A DNA stretch of 64,000 bases, from assembly GCA_008828725.1 (NCBI GenBank), contig MEHQ01000969.1, forward strand, positions 204,685-268,684, read 5' to 3'. Position 1 is the stretch's first letter. Each line of letters begins with the position of its first letter. Below are positions 22,601 through 33,507 of the stretch, in pieces. The notes beneath the pieces are model-generated. The model worked only from the letters and a program-made list of their open reading frames with translations, ran no database searches and was not told the DNA's origin. The translations under genes were made by a program, and so were the position numbers. The DNA comes from Saccharina japonica. Lineage: Eukaryota > Sar > Phaeophyceae > Laminariales > Laminariaceae.

Positions 22601-23861
22601 AGTCGAGAGCTGGAACATGAAAGTTGATGGGATCAAACAAAACAAAAACAAAAAACAAAAACAAAAAGCGGCGTTTGCTGTACACCTATATCGGTCACAT
22701 GGGAACGTTCATCTTCCATGTGTGTTTCCGTCAGTTTTTTTTTCCTGAGGTAGAGAGCTGCTCGAGCGAGGAGCTTCATGAAAACTAGGGGGGTACTGTG
22801 TCTCTACCGTAGGAGCAGTCTGGAGCCGCCGTTTGTAACGAAAGCTTCATCCACCGACGCACCTTGTAAGAGTTCGAACCGACGTCTATTTGAGTTTCGT
22901 GGGGGTTCTGCATGCTGAGCGTGTACGGCCTCGCGGCAGCGAACCACCCAAGCTGCTGCTTGTTGTAGAAGCCCCCCCCTCCCTCTCCCAGGAGCGTTAT
23001 CCCTGGCCGGCCGTGGCGACGCACAAGGGGGGCGCGAACAGGCGGGCAGAGAGTTTCAGCTTATCAGCTGGGCGGAAAAGAAAAGAAACGAACACACAAA
23101 CAAACAAACACCGGATTGGTGTGAAGTGGAAGGCATTCCAGGTATTTTCCAGTGCCCTCATTGTGTGCCTCTCGCCTGGCGCTACATCAACCGATGGAGT
23201 GAGCCGTGCAAAGTCGCCTTCGGGCGGGCGCGTGTGCGGTGCTACAGGCCGTTTCAGAGATGTTCCTGTGGTATGTGTTAACGCGGATGCACCCCCAACC
23301 GCCCCCGCCTCCCCCCCCCCCCCCCCCCCCACTCACCCGACAATCCCAACGCTCCGACCAGGGAATACAGTAGAGCTTACCACTTACCGCCATGTCCCGA
23401 AATATAAGGAACGTTTGTATTCAATATGATAAACAAGCGGTCCTTATATTTCCGGACATCGTGGTATTCGGTGAAAATGGTTGACGCCCACTGCTGTGTA
23501 CGAGACGAAGAGGACTACGTACGTCGTAGCCCTTGAACACTGGTCGATTGGGGTACGGTTAGGGTTGTTATAGGGCTTACTTACGTTCGTATCGTACACA
23601 GCAGTATCTTGTCAGTCAAGCCATTTTCTCGCGTACGTGGGTAAGGTTACCCTCCCATATTACAACCCCTCCCACGGCCCCTCCCTCCCTCCCTCCCTCC
23701 CTCCCTCCCTTCTTCTGGCTCACCCGTTGATGCGTAGTTCAGCTGGTTCCCGTAGAAGTCGAAGAACTCGTCCAGATAGTAGCCCAGGTTGGTCGGGGGT
23801 TCGTGGCCCAACGCCCTGGCTTCGCGCCCGCACTTCTGCACCAAAGCGACGACCATCAACT

Positions 23862-23897
<36 letters not shown>

Positions 23898-26800
23898 CGA
23901 GCGAGCGAGCGAACGGTATGTTTCGAGAGAACGCGACATTTTCAGCGGGAGGGGGGGGGGGGGGGGTGTACTCATGTCGTGCACGGCCGTAGTCGTATGA
24001 CCATGGGGTTAAACGCATGCCAGATAAAGTAGGGGTGCGCCCTAAACTCTCTGGAGGCTCATGACTTGAGGAGCTAGCTCTCTACGAGCCTCACCCCCCC
24101 CCCAAAAAAAAACTTACAACGAAATGACACATCCAAAAAGATGAGCAAATCCCGTGCCCATGACCTTAGGTGTTAAAACGAATACTATTGTTCACACGTG
24201 GGATGGGATTCCGAAGACAATTTGGGTCGTATGAATGCGCGTATAGTTCTCCGGTTAGGGAGAGCCCCCCTCGCCATTAAGGAATGTTTCGGCCAAAACA
24301 TGCCTCTACTGACTCTATCTTAACGTGCATCGGTACGGGATTGAGGTGGTTTTTGATGAAATGGTGATGCTTTTCCGAGCATCATGCCGCGCCGGCCAAA
24401 GTGTGTCGCGGAGGCGAACCGGTCTTAGCGCGCGCGCGCGCGCGCGGTCGCGTGGCGTAGAAGAAGCCGTACTCCACGCTGATGCCAGCAGAGAAACGTG
24501 GCTGAACGCGTGGCGTCAAGGCGACGAAGACGGGGGCGAGGGGGGGGGAAGGGGACATTCTGCGGGGAGGGGGGGGGCACGGGGACACGGGGACACGCCT
24601 CCGTGAGCTTGCCTGGAGGAGGAAGGAGCCGATCCCTCCCTGGTATGTTTCGTTGAGCTTCCGCTGCCCCATGTAGGCCTTCAGGACCATCACCAAAGGT
24701 CGCACCTGAAACACAGACAGACCGGCGGAAGCCGCGAAAAAAGGTCAGGACAAGATTTTGGTTTGATGTTTCGGGGAAGAAAGCAGCGAGTCAAGGCGGC
24801 ATGACACCACCGTCGCCACCACTACCACCACCACCACCACCACCACCACCACCACCGTCGTCGCATCAACACCTACAACAACCTCCCCGCTGTCACTGAA
24901 CCCCTTAACCCTTTTAGAACTGCAGTCCCGTTTTGGGGACAAACCAGTCTAATTCTAAGTGATTTGTCCCCAAAACGGGACTCCAGTCCTATAAGGGTTA
25001 AGAACTGGTCCCACGTATTTGGGGACAAACTACTTGGAATTAGAGTGGGATTTGTTTTTCAGTTCTGAATGGGTGAAGAGAAAGGGTCCGGGATCTACCG
25101 GAACAGACCTAGCCAACCATGCGACGGAGGGGTAAGCAAAACAACGCGAGCGAGCGAGCGTTCCTTCTGGCGGACGCCGATGCCAAAACGAGATATATGC
25201 ACGGAGAGATGAGTGCAAACGCGCAAAAGCGCAAGCGTTTTAACATTATCTTCAACGGAAGTTTGAACGCGGTAGAGGTGCTGGTCCGCACCCCCCCCCA
25301 CACTTTTTTGCCGCAAGAAATATCGCTTTTGCAAGAGACACCACTCTATGCTCGAATCCGTCGAAACACAAAAAAAGAAAAAAAGAAAAACAGAAAATAA
25401 AAAGTGCCGAAGGGGGAGAGAATTTAAGTAAACGATATTTTCCTCTCATATATATATACCTTCCGCCGGAACCAAACAAGGAAAAGCGCCGCCGGCTCAC
25501 TTTGTATGTTCAGCGTTCAGGATGCACGCCACAGCAGTGTTGCAACTCCCGAGGCATACTACGTACGGTAGAGGGGGCTGCACCGGTGGTTTCTGAGTCT
25601 CCTATTAAGAATTTATGAGGACCTCTATAAAACAAACACGCGAAAAGTGGCAAACCCCACAAACAATCAAAGTCCTACGGCCTGGGTATATACGAAGTAC
25701 ATATAAAAAAAACAGCTGTGAGATCAAGGATTTCGTCGAAACTCATCTATCTTTGCAAGCTGTGTGTGATATTTCGATCGCGCGTACCGGTATGTGATAA
25801 AATAAAAACAACAACAACAACAGCAGTGAGATCGAGGGTTTCGTCGAAACTCGTCTTTGCAAGCTGAGTGTGATACTCGCACTTCGATCGCGCGTACTTA
25901 CGGGTTTTGTACGTCCTCATAACGGATGATATCGACACACACACAAAATGGTACCCAGGTGTTTCCCCCGTCAGCCATAATTATCTCGGGGGGTCCCCAA
26001 AAGTGATACATCCCTTTCGTGGCAGAACCGCTTCTCCCGCCGCCTTCCCCTTACACCGGTTGCATTTGGTGAAATACGCGTCTCGGGCCCAAAAATGCTA
26101 CTTTGTATTAGACATATCCCTATCGAATCGAAACAAGCCTCTCCCAGCGGCTGCCTGCCTGCCTGCCTACCCCCCTGTATATACCGGTTGCATCTGGCGC
26201 ATGAGCGCCTTCGCCGCCTCTCCGGACTTCAACCCGGACGGCTGGTCGAAGCAGACGTCGACCTGGACACCCGTTGCCACGTGAACGAACTTCACCAGGG
26301 GAACCTTCGTCTTCTTGATCACGGTCACTTCCCGCACCTGAGAGCAGGCAGAGGGGGGAGAGAAAAACGGACATGAGGCGTTGCGTGAGGGAAGGGGGGA
26401 GGGGGGTTTACTCTCGATATTCATGCATGGCCGTCGTCGTATGACCATAGACCCTCGCATCCCTATAATGCCGGGACGGAGAGGGGGGGGGGGGTGTACT
26501 CATGTTGTGCACGGCCGTAGTCATATGACCATAGACCCTCGCATCCCTACAATGCCGGGACGGAGCGCGTTGGGTTTTCACCAACCAGGCAGACATTGCT
26601 TGCACCAAGCGCGAAAGGGGGGGGGTTTACTTCATTTTCATGCATGGCCGTAGTCGTATGACCATAGACCCTCGCATCCCTACAATGCCGGGACAGAGCA
26701 CGTTGGGTTTTCACCAACCAGGCAGACATTGCTTGCACCAAGCGTCAGGTACTAGGCGAGTCGCATGGAGAGTGAGCTGCATCCTGCGAAGAACCGCTTG

Positions 26801-26937
26801 TGAGGCAGACTTGCGTATGGATGACAGCTTCAATGAGTGAAGGGGGGAGGAGGGGGGGTGAACTCATTAGCCGCATGCCAGGCATGGCCGTAGTCGTCGT
26901 ATGGCCGTAGACCCTCGTATCCTTACAATGCCGTGAT

Positions 26938-26968
<31 letters not shown>

Positions 26969-29900
26969 AGCCACGACAAGATAAACCCCTCAGCTGGATA
27001 ACTTTGACGACGACGGTTAATGTTGTATGCTCCTTTCAAGGAAATAGAGAACCACTACGAATATACGTACTGCATGAGATAGTATAGCTGTCGCTGGGGG
27101 CTCGCGCTCCAGGACCTTTTTTTTATCGAAAACTGTGGTCGACGTGTGTGGCGTTTGGTACGGCGTACGTACGTACGGCGGACACTTCACAAAACTCTTA
27201 AGGGATCCTCCTTTTTTTTGGCGCTTGTCAAAATTAGAAACTCGAACTCACTTCATGATAATACGTAGTACATACAAGGGGGGCCGCGGTGGGCTGATGC
27301 CTGCCTGCGGCTTCGCACATGCCCGCAATGGTCAAGGAAAGTACCTGATACCTGGTATATAGGCAAGAGGCCGCACAAAAGCAACTGAACCGCCAAAAGG
27401 GGTGTAGTATTCCGAGGGAACATAGCAATCAGGATCAAGTATGCTTGGAAAAAAAAACTGGAATATATTGGTTTTAGTGTATGTCATGGGTCCTGATTAC
27501 GCATGGTCCCCCGGAACAAAAAATACATACCAGGTATGTTCGTTCGTCTCTTTTGGACTCGACCCGGGGTCGTGAGGTACGCCCCTCCTGCCTGCCTCGG
27601 TCCAGCCGTTCCTATTTGTTATCGCCACGCACTACTTTGATGAACTAAGGGGGACAATACCGCGCGTGAAAACCCATTTATGACCACATCGCTGTCTCGT
27701 TGTCGATGGAATATATTCCACACTACTCGTACGATTTTCGTACGAAGCTGGACGATCTGGGCTCTGGGGGCAAGAGAGGGGGGGGGGGGGGGGGGGTCTC
27801 TATTTTCGACAGGCGTGTTTTAGCGTGCGTGCGAAGAGAGACTTCCTATCATAGTTGTTTGGATGTCCATGAAGAACCGATGGCCGTAACGAAAACAAAA
27901 CAAGCTTGAGCCACGACGACGGAGGTCGACTATTAAAAAGCATGCCGAGCTGCGACCGCAGCATCGCGCAAGTACGTGCTTCTTCTCCACGCGCGAGTTG
28001 GCAGTATACTTTGTGGTCCTCGTGAGAAAACGCGACACAGGCAGCGGAACATCGAATGGCCGCTCTCTAGGGCTGTGAGGTAGTTGGCTCACGTGTAAAG
28101 TCGGCGATTACTTACCAGTTGGCTAGGTATTCCAGGTATTAGCGTGCGCGGCAATTAGCGTAGTCCTTCGTCTCATTGTAAGTTCGTAGCTCGGCTTACA
28201 CTTTTTTCAATTGGTAGACACTACTCCCAACTTAGTGTTGTTGGCTTATTTCGCCACCCAACTATTACGGGGTGGGCCAATGTAGTAAGAATAGTAATCA
28301 GAGCCCATGCTGGACCCAAAAACCATGTACCTGATACCTCCCCCCCCCCCGTAATAACTACTATTCAATAGCCGTGAAGTCCAGCCAAGGCATGCCTTGT
28401 TCACAGCCCTAACGCTCGCAGTCCCCCTTCTCCCGCCCCCTACGAGACGATCGAAGAGGGGGTGGCCGCCCCCTTCACGTAGATACCAGGAGAGATCGAT
28501 TGAAAAAAAAACACAAAACACCATCGGTACTGCTGCGCCTGCTGGAGGATGAAACAAGCCAGCCACATCGCGTAACACCGCTATCTACCAACAAAACTCA
28601 AAGCAGCCATAATCGTACCGCCCTTGCTGTAGGTGGTAAAATCATTCATCGCAGGGCGTAAAAACGGGAGAGGGAAAACAAAATACGCCCGCGTGATAAA
28701 ACCCCGCGACCCCCCCCCCCCCCCCGCCGAAAAAAAACAAAACGAGAAAAATGAAGAAAAACAGGCGACAACCATCCCGTCCCGTCCCGTCCCGTCCCGT
28801 CCCGTCCCGTCCCGTCTCGCTCTGTCCCACGTTCCACGTACCTCTTCCCGATTTTTTCGTCGGTATATTGCCTGTCCGATTCTCTCCATAGAGCCGGGAG
28901 GCCCTCCCATGACGACCGTGTCTATGTCACTGTTCGGCAATACCAAGCCTGTTGGTTGTTGCGAGCGCCGTTCGACCGAGAGAAGAAGCAGCCGCAGTCG
29001 GAGGGGGGAGGGAGCGATTGTATCGAGCAGCCGTGAGACAGGACAAAAAACCCCGATAAATTGTTGGACGGGGGGGGGGTGTACTTCATTTTCATGCATG
29101 GCCGTAGTCGTATGACCATAGACCCTCGCATCCCTACAACGCCGGGACGGAGCATGTCGGGTTTTCACCGACCAGGCAGACATTGCTAGCACCAAGCGCG
29201 AAGCACCGTGAGGTGTTGGGCGAGTCGCATGGGGGGGGGGGTGTATTCTGGGAATGTCCCCGGGTTTCGTCGCAGGTTGTGTTTTACATATATATTTTGT
29301 TGCACGAAATTATTGTACGCAGCGATAAAAATTCAATCTAAAACTCATGAATAAATTAATACCATGGTTGCAGTTTCTCGAGCACCGCGAGAATGTCAAA
29401 GCGTTACTCAGAATAGGTCGGTGCTGTCGACAGCACCTGGTCTCTCACAGGACATCGGAGAAAACGCCACTTTCACAAAGGCGCAGCCCTACGTATTGAT
29501 TCCGGCATTGCAATTGCGAGGCGACAAAAAACTAACCAGGCATTTTACATACCAGAAAGGGAATACATATAATATGATACGGTATACGTGTACGAGGTAA
29601 GTACAGGGCCGCTGAGCCGCTGAGGTGCGCAGGAAGCCACGACTACTGCTACGTACTCGCACAAGTACTGCACTGAGCGTAGTTTACGCACCTACAACCA
29701 CAATTATCTGCGTTCCACCAAAAACAATTTTTACGAAACGTTATTTCACGGCGCCGAATCGGCACAATCAACCAATCACAGTCAACCCTGGCGGGGCTCC
29801 TATTTCAGGGCGTCGAATCGGCACAATCAGCCAATCAGAGTTACCCCGACGGGGCTCCTGTCGTGGCACTGATTACCCCGGTCGATCGGAAAAAAAACTG

Positions 29901-31751
29901 TTCCGTTCTGCTCTGTTCTGTTTTTTTGCTACATTCTAGAGCACCAAACTAAACGAACAAAAAAATGACCCCCAACACTTTTTTTTCACTATTGAACACC
30001 CCCCTCTCTAATTCCAAGTAGTTTTCCCCGCAAACGTGGGTTAAAAAGAAACTGGAACTGGAAAACCCCAAGAGCGTTCCTCTGGGCGAGGGGAGAAAGA
30101 GCGATCCCTGGCCACCCCATACACGCCTGCCAAGAAGGCTTTTTGACAGGGGTGACGTACTACGTGCCGCCCACAAGTGCAGACGTCCGCAGCGCCGACT
30201 CTGTACCCTAAAAATACTGCGTACGCACTCGTAGCACTGACTGCCGCTGTACTAGAAAAAAAAAAAAAGCACGCGTGATCGAAGTACCACACGCAGCTTG
30301 CAATTGTGACTTTCGATCCAAATTCTCGGTGTTACAGCAAAGCTGTACTCTTTTATTTGTTTATTAACAAAACAAGCAACAACTACAATACGTAGTAGAC
30401 AAGTATCTCTCAAAAACGGTTTCGATGTTACGAGCCCGTTTATGCTTAGTGGCTTCGTACACCCTCGTTTTTTATGGGGACAAAATCCCCTCGGAATTAC
30501 TGGGGAGATCATTTATCGATGGTTAAATAATCCTCACCGGTAAGCTGAGAGCCGAAAACCTCCACTCTGGCGCCGACACCAAGGGTTTCCGCGACGACTC
30601 GCTTGACGAACGTGATAGCCGTAGCGCTGTTCAGACATTCGGTTTTGCACCGCACAGGGAGGGAGGGAGGGAGGGAGGGAGGGAGGGGGGCGGGGAACGG
30701 AACGGGGGGACGAACGAGAGGGATCAAGGACACAGTCAGCGAAAAGGCGGCTGTTGTTTGCTGTTGACTGGAGACGTGAGAAGCGTGAAAAACGTACGTA
30801 CCAGGCACTTGTGCCTATTTAAGGGGCCTTCGTGGTGCGTTGCTTTTGTGCGGACTACGAGTAGGTGAAGACGCTACCTGAAAGGCGAGCGCAGCCAGGC
30901 AGAACGCCCCACAGCGGCAGTACTATTGATAGGGCTTCTGAGTATTTTGGCATGCCTTGGCTGGACGGACTTCACGGCTAGTGATTAGTTGGACTAGTTG
31001 GCTGGCGAAGTAAGCCAACTTTACTGACTTCGTAAATACTAAAAAAACACACGACATAAATTACTGTAGTAGTTATTAGTTGCATGGAAAAACACACCAA
31101 CTAACTGATTTGACTTTAGCGTGTATCGATGTCGGAAATGTTGAACACACGTCGAGCTACAAACGCATTAAGTCAGGTACAAAGAAGACGCAAAAAACAC
31201 CCCGTAAACAACCGCACGCAACTAACTGTAGTACCCAGCCAACTGAATGAACTTAGTCGGCCACTTATATGTCAAGTCAAGCCAAGTCATCACAGCCCTA
31301 GCTATTGAGCCCTCGAGCACGGATAACTAACTCCGAGCGCGGCTACCACATCATGAGTAAACCCACGTTCGGGCCTTCTCGGCCGCGGTTGGCATCAGCA
31401 GGTCGCACAGGTCCAGTATCTCGTTGTGCAGAGTCCTCAGCGGAAAGCCCGGCGCTGCGTTTCCTTCGCGGTACCACGGCGGAAGTTCATCACCGCCAAG
31501 CCTGCCAAGGGAGAGGGAGGGAGGGAGGGAGGGAGGGAGGGGGGGAAAGTTGTCAACCGAAGCGTCCAGGGAGACGGGGGAAAGCGAGGACAGATAAGAG
31601 AAAGGGGCGGGTTGGAGATGTAGAGTCACATCGACGCTAATGAGATGTGCCGACAGCGGAGTGAGGGGTTGGCAGCCCTGGAACGGGGGGGGGGGGGGGG
31701 GGGGGGGGGAGGGATCGTTGAGGTGGGGTCACACCAGCGTGGCAAGGCGCT

Positions 31752-31801
<50 letters not shown>

Positions 31802-33498
31802 GTTACTCATTGTTTGCACGGCGGTGGGGGGGGCGTACTCATTTGTTGCTTGCCTTAGTCATTTGACCATTGACCACGCATCCCTTTCGAGACGGATAGG
31901 GGGGGGGGGGGGTGTACTCATGTCCGCAGGCCGGAGTCATATGACCTATAGAGCCCTCGCCATCCCTACAATGCCGGGACGGAGCAGCTGGGTTTTCACC
32001 ACCAGGCAGACATTGCTTAGCACCAAGCGCGAAACGCCCTAGGCATTGGGCGAGTCGCATGGAAGGGGAGCTGCATGCCTACGTTTAAGAACCGCCTCTG
32101 TGAGGCGACTTTCTTGCATATGGACGACAGCTTCAATGAGTTAATTTAATTTCTGGTGTGGCCACTTCCGGAGACAGCAATGGGTTTTACTATGTAACTG
32201 CCTCGCGGACGCCTTACCATATTAACACTACGTGAAACGACCATTCCCCTTGCGCGGAACAAAGATTCTCCACCCCGCACAAATGATCTACTCGACCGCC
32301 AGCTTTGGTGACCGCCAAAAAAAAATAACAAAAAAAAACGGCACCCTGGTTGTCTAGCTCCACGCAGCGAGTGGCGTGTTTTACAGCGTCGTTGCCAACC
32401 GACGCCAACCCAACCTATAAATATATCATATATTTATATGACGGGGGGAGAAAAAAAATAACAAAAAAAAACGGCACCCTGGTTGTCTAGCTCCACGCAG
32501 CGAGTGGCGTGTTTTACAGCGTCGTTGCCAACCGACGCCAACCCAACCTATAAATATATCATATATTTATATGACGGGGGGAGAGGCGTTTCGTCGGCGC
32601 CCGCTGCGCCAACCGCCTTGTTGCCCTGTAGCTACACACGGCCAGTATGCTTTTTTTCCCGCTGCTGCGACTAAGCCTTCACACAGCAAGGTACAGATAA
32701 AACCTCTGACAGGGCGGCCGAGGTTCTGCTATCCTTGTGTCATCTCCGTTTGCGCCAGTGTGGACCCTCTTACAGGTTGACTACGCAGCCCCGGCCGGGA
32801 TCCATGACGAGTCGGCAGCGGCGGTATTGGCGGCGGGGGTCTGAGTGTTTGCGCGAGCGGGATTCCAAACTGCTCAGGGCCAATAGGGGTGGCCTGTTAA
32901 AACTAGTTCATCGAGAACAGCTCGCGGGTACGCCGTTCTCTCCCTGACTACTCTGCACAGCGGTAGATTTTAAGCAGTCTTCCGTAACCGCTCGTACCCG
33001 CATTGCTCGTATATTATAGTATTGTCTGGAAGGATTCGACCTGCGCCGTCCGAAGGCACCATAGGACAACAACTTGCAAACGCTGCGGCATGGCAGTCCG
33101 CGGGGCGGGTCTCACCCACTGCTGCTCTTGGGCTTGGCTCCTCCGAGGGGGATGAAACTTTCTTCTTCTTCTTCTTCTTCTTCTTCTTCTTCCTCCTCCC
33201 CCTCCTGCTCGTTCCCATCCGCTTCCTCCTCCTCCTCTTCTTCCATCACGTCGACTTCATCCTCCTCCTCCTCCTCCTCCTTGTCTTCCTCTACCTTCAT
33301 GACCGCTTTCTCTTCCTCCTCCTCCTTATTCTCCTCTGATACGTCCACTACGATAACGTCCTCGTCCCCCCCCTCCTCTTCATCCTCCTTCTGGTCTACT
33401 TCGACTACCTCCTCCTCCTCCTCCTCTTCCTCCTCCTGCTTCCCCTCTTCCTGCTCTGCCTCTTCCTTGTCCACCTTCTCCATCTTCTGCGATTCCAT
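19623..33498 (-). CDS. TENT4: TRF4/PAPD5-type non-canonical poly(A) polymerase
   Basis: Exons in transcript order: 33507-33116 (ATG at 33498), 31501-31367, 30626-30538, 28948-28842, 26337-26185, 24705-24613, 23859-23724, 23002-22863, 21277-21074, 19868-19721. All phases agree. Members of this family add short 3' tails to nuclear RNAs for surveillance, as in the TRAMP complex. The 127-residue acidic head leads to LHNEILDLCDLL, VEVFGSQLTG, LVLPNSDID (catalytic Asp about 210 and 212), VQVDVCF (third Asp about 265), VRPLVMVLKAYMGQRKLNE, GGIGSFLLQ, NLGYYLDEFFDFYG (PAP-associated domain), DVGSNSYK and a basic tail. This is the full nucleotidyltransferase plus central-domain order, so it looks functional. 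The exon at 24613 ends in a GC donor. The 3' end is unresolved: the last exon either runs to a stop at 19623 or splices at 19720. A 5' non-coding exon may exist, because an acceptor lies 9 bp before the ATG. Confidence 0.88.
20868..21020 (+). repeat. R2 poly-C-ended element
   Basis: CAATGCCTGCCTGGTCGGTG, CATCCCGGCTTTGTGTCGAT, CACTACGGCCATGCACGACA and a C-rich end, in an intron of the TENT4-type gene. Its right edge is about 55 bp from the 21074 exon end. Confidence 0.8.
21345..21856 (-). repeat. R2 element, near full length (about 510 bp)
   Basis: From GTGTACTTCATTTTCATGCA through CACCGACCAGGCAGGCATTG, GCGGACATGCATATGGATGA, GTGGCCACTTCCTGAGACAG and CTCGACCGCCAGCTTTGGTG to CAACCCAACCTATAAATATA. 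The copy at 31910-32430 covers the same extent, so these two best define the unit. An R2b copy starts immediately beyond it at 21893. Confidence 0.85.
21893..21975 (-). repeat. R2b element
   Basis: GGGCGTACTCATTTGTTGCT, TGCCTTAGTCATTTGACCAT and CATCCCTTTCGAGACGGAGC. A diverged inverted R1 monomer follows at about 22045-22115. Confidence 0.8.
23385..23466. mobile_element. R4 palindromic MITE
   Basis: TACCGCCATGTCCCGAAATA and GGTCCTTATATTTCCGGACA with TCGTGGTA form inverted arms around an AT-rich loop. It lies in an intron of the TENT4-type gene. Confidence 0.85.
23863..23896. repeat. (CAG)n run abutting a splice acceptor
   Basis: About 12 CAG repeats, read as CTG on the coding (minus) strand, end directly at the acceptor of the TENT4-type exon 23859-23724. 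The acceptor CAG is the last unit of the run. Confidence 0.85.
24903..25076. repeat. Palindromic R1 variant followed by a normal R1 monomer
   Basis: GCAGTCCCGTTTTGGGGACA faces TGTCCCCAAAACGGGACTCC inside 24903-24991, a strong foldback flanked by AACCCTTTTAG and CTATAAGGGTT. A regular R1 unit follows (GGTCCCACGTATTTGGGGAC to CAGTTCTGAATGGGT). A (CCA)n run lies just upstream at 24812-24858. Confidence 0.85.
26395..26970 (-). repeat. Cluster of four R2 copies ending in a long G-run
   Basis: GACCATAGACCCTCGCATCC or a variant occurs four times, about every 80-230 bp. Each copy is introduced by a G-run and TGTACTCAT, TTTACTTC or similar. The cluster ends at a run of about 28 G near 26941-26969. 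It lies between TENT4-type exons 28842 and 26337. Confidence 0.85.
28069..28411. mobile_element. R11 hAT-like MITE
   Basis: TAGGGCTGTGAGG faces TTCACAGCCCTA. Inside are GTGTTGTTGGCTTATTTCGC, TACGGGGTGGGCCAATGTAG and a C-run. Flanks CCGCTCTC and ACGCTCGC could be a decayed 8-bp target duplication. Confidence 0.8.
28777..28822. repeat. (CCCGT)n pentanucleotide microsatellite
   Basis: About nine CCCGT units lie in the intron just downstream of the TENT4-type catalytic exon (28948-28842), ending about 20 bp from its donor. Confidence 0.85.
29068..29240 (-). repeat. R2 poly-C-ended element
   Basis: A G-run, then GTGTACTTCATTTTCATGCA, CCTCGCATCCCTACAACGCC and GACCAGGCAGACATTGCTAG. It ends at GGGCGAGTCGCATG followed by a second G-run. 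Confidence 0.85.
29985..30060. repeat. R1 monomer, inverted and diverged
   Basis: CCCCTCTCTAATTCCAAGTA and GTTTTCCCCGCAAACGTGGG match the complement of R1, in a TENT4-type intron. Confidence 0.65.
30930..31300. mobile_element. R11 hAT-like MITE with near-perfect 8-bp target duplication
   Basis: Left end TAGGGCTTCTGAG, right end CATCACAGCCCTA. The base pairs outside are ACTATTGA on the left and GCTATTGA on the right, seven of eight identical. Eight-bp duplications are typical of the hAT superfamily. It lies in an intron of the TENT4-type gene, about 65 bp from the exon ending at 31367. Confidence 0.8.
31681..31910. repeat. Long poly-G tracts and R2b fragment
   Basis: There is a G-rich run of about 24 at 31686-31709 and an uninterrupted run of 48 G at 31753-31800, followed by TGTTACTCATTG. 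Then an R2b copy (GCGTACTCATTTGTTGCTTG to CCCTTTCGAGACGG) at 31832-31900 and another G-run. The ORFs of poly-Gly or poly-Pro here are artefacts. Confidence 0.85.
31911..32587 (-). repeat. R2 near-full-length copy with 133-bp terminal duplication
   Basis: The R2 unit runs from GTGTACTCATGTCCGCAGGC to CAACCTATAAATATATC at about 32430. The terminal part beginning CGGCACCCTGGTTGTCTAGC then repeats at 32472, a period of 133 bp with essentially identical sequence, so the duplication is recent. Confidence 0.85.
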
Positions 33499-33507
33499 GC
33501 CCCCGAC

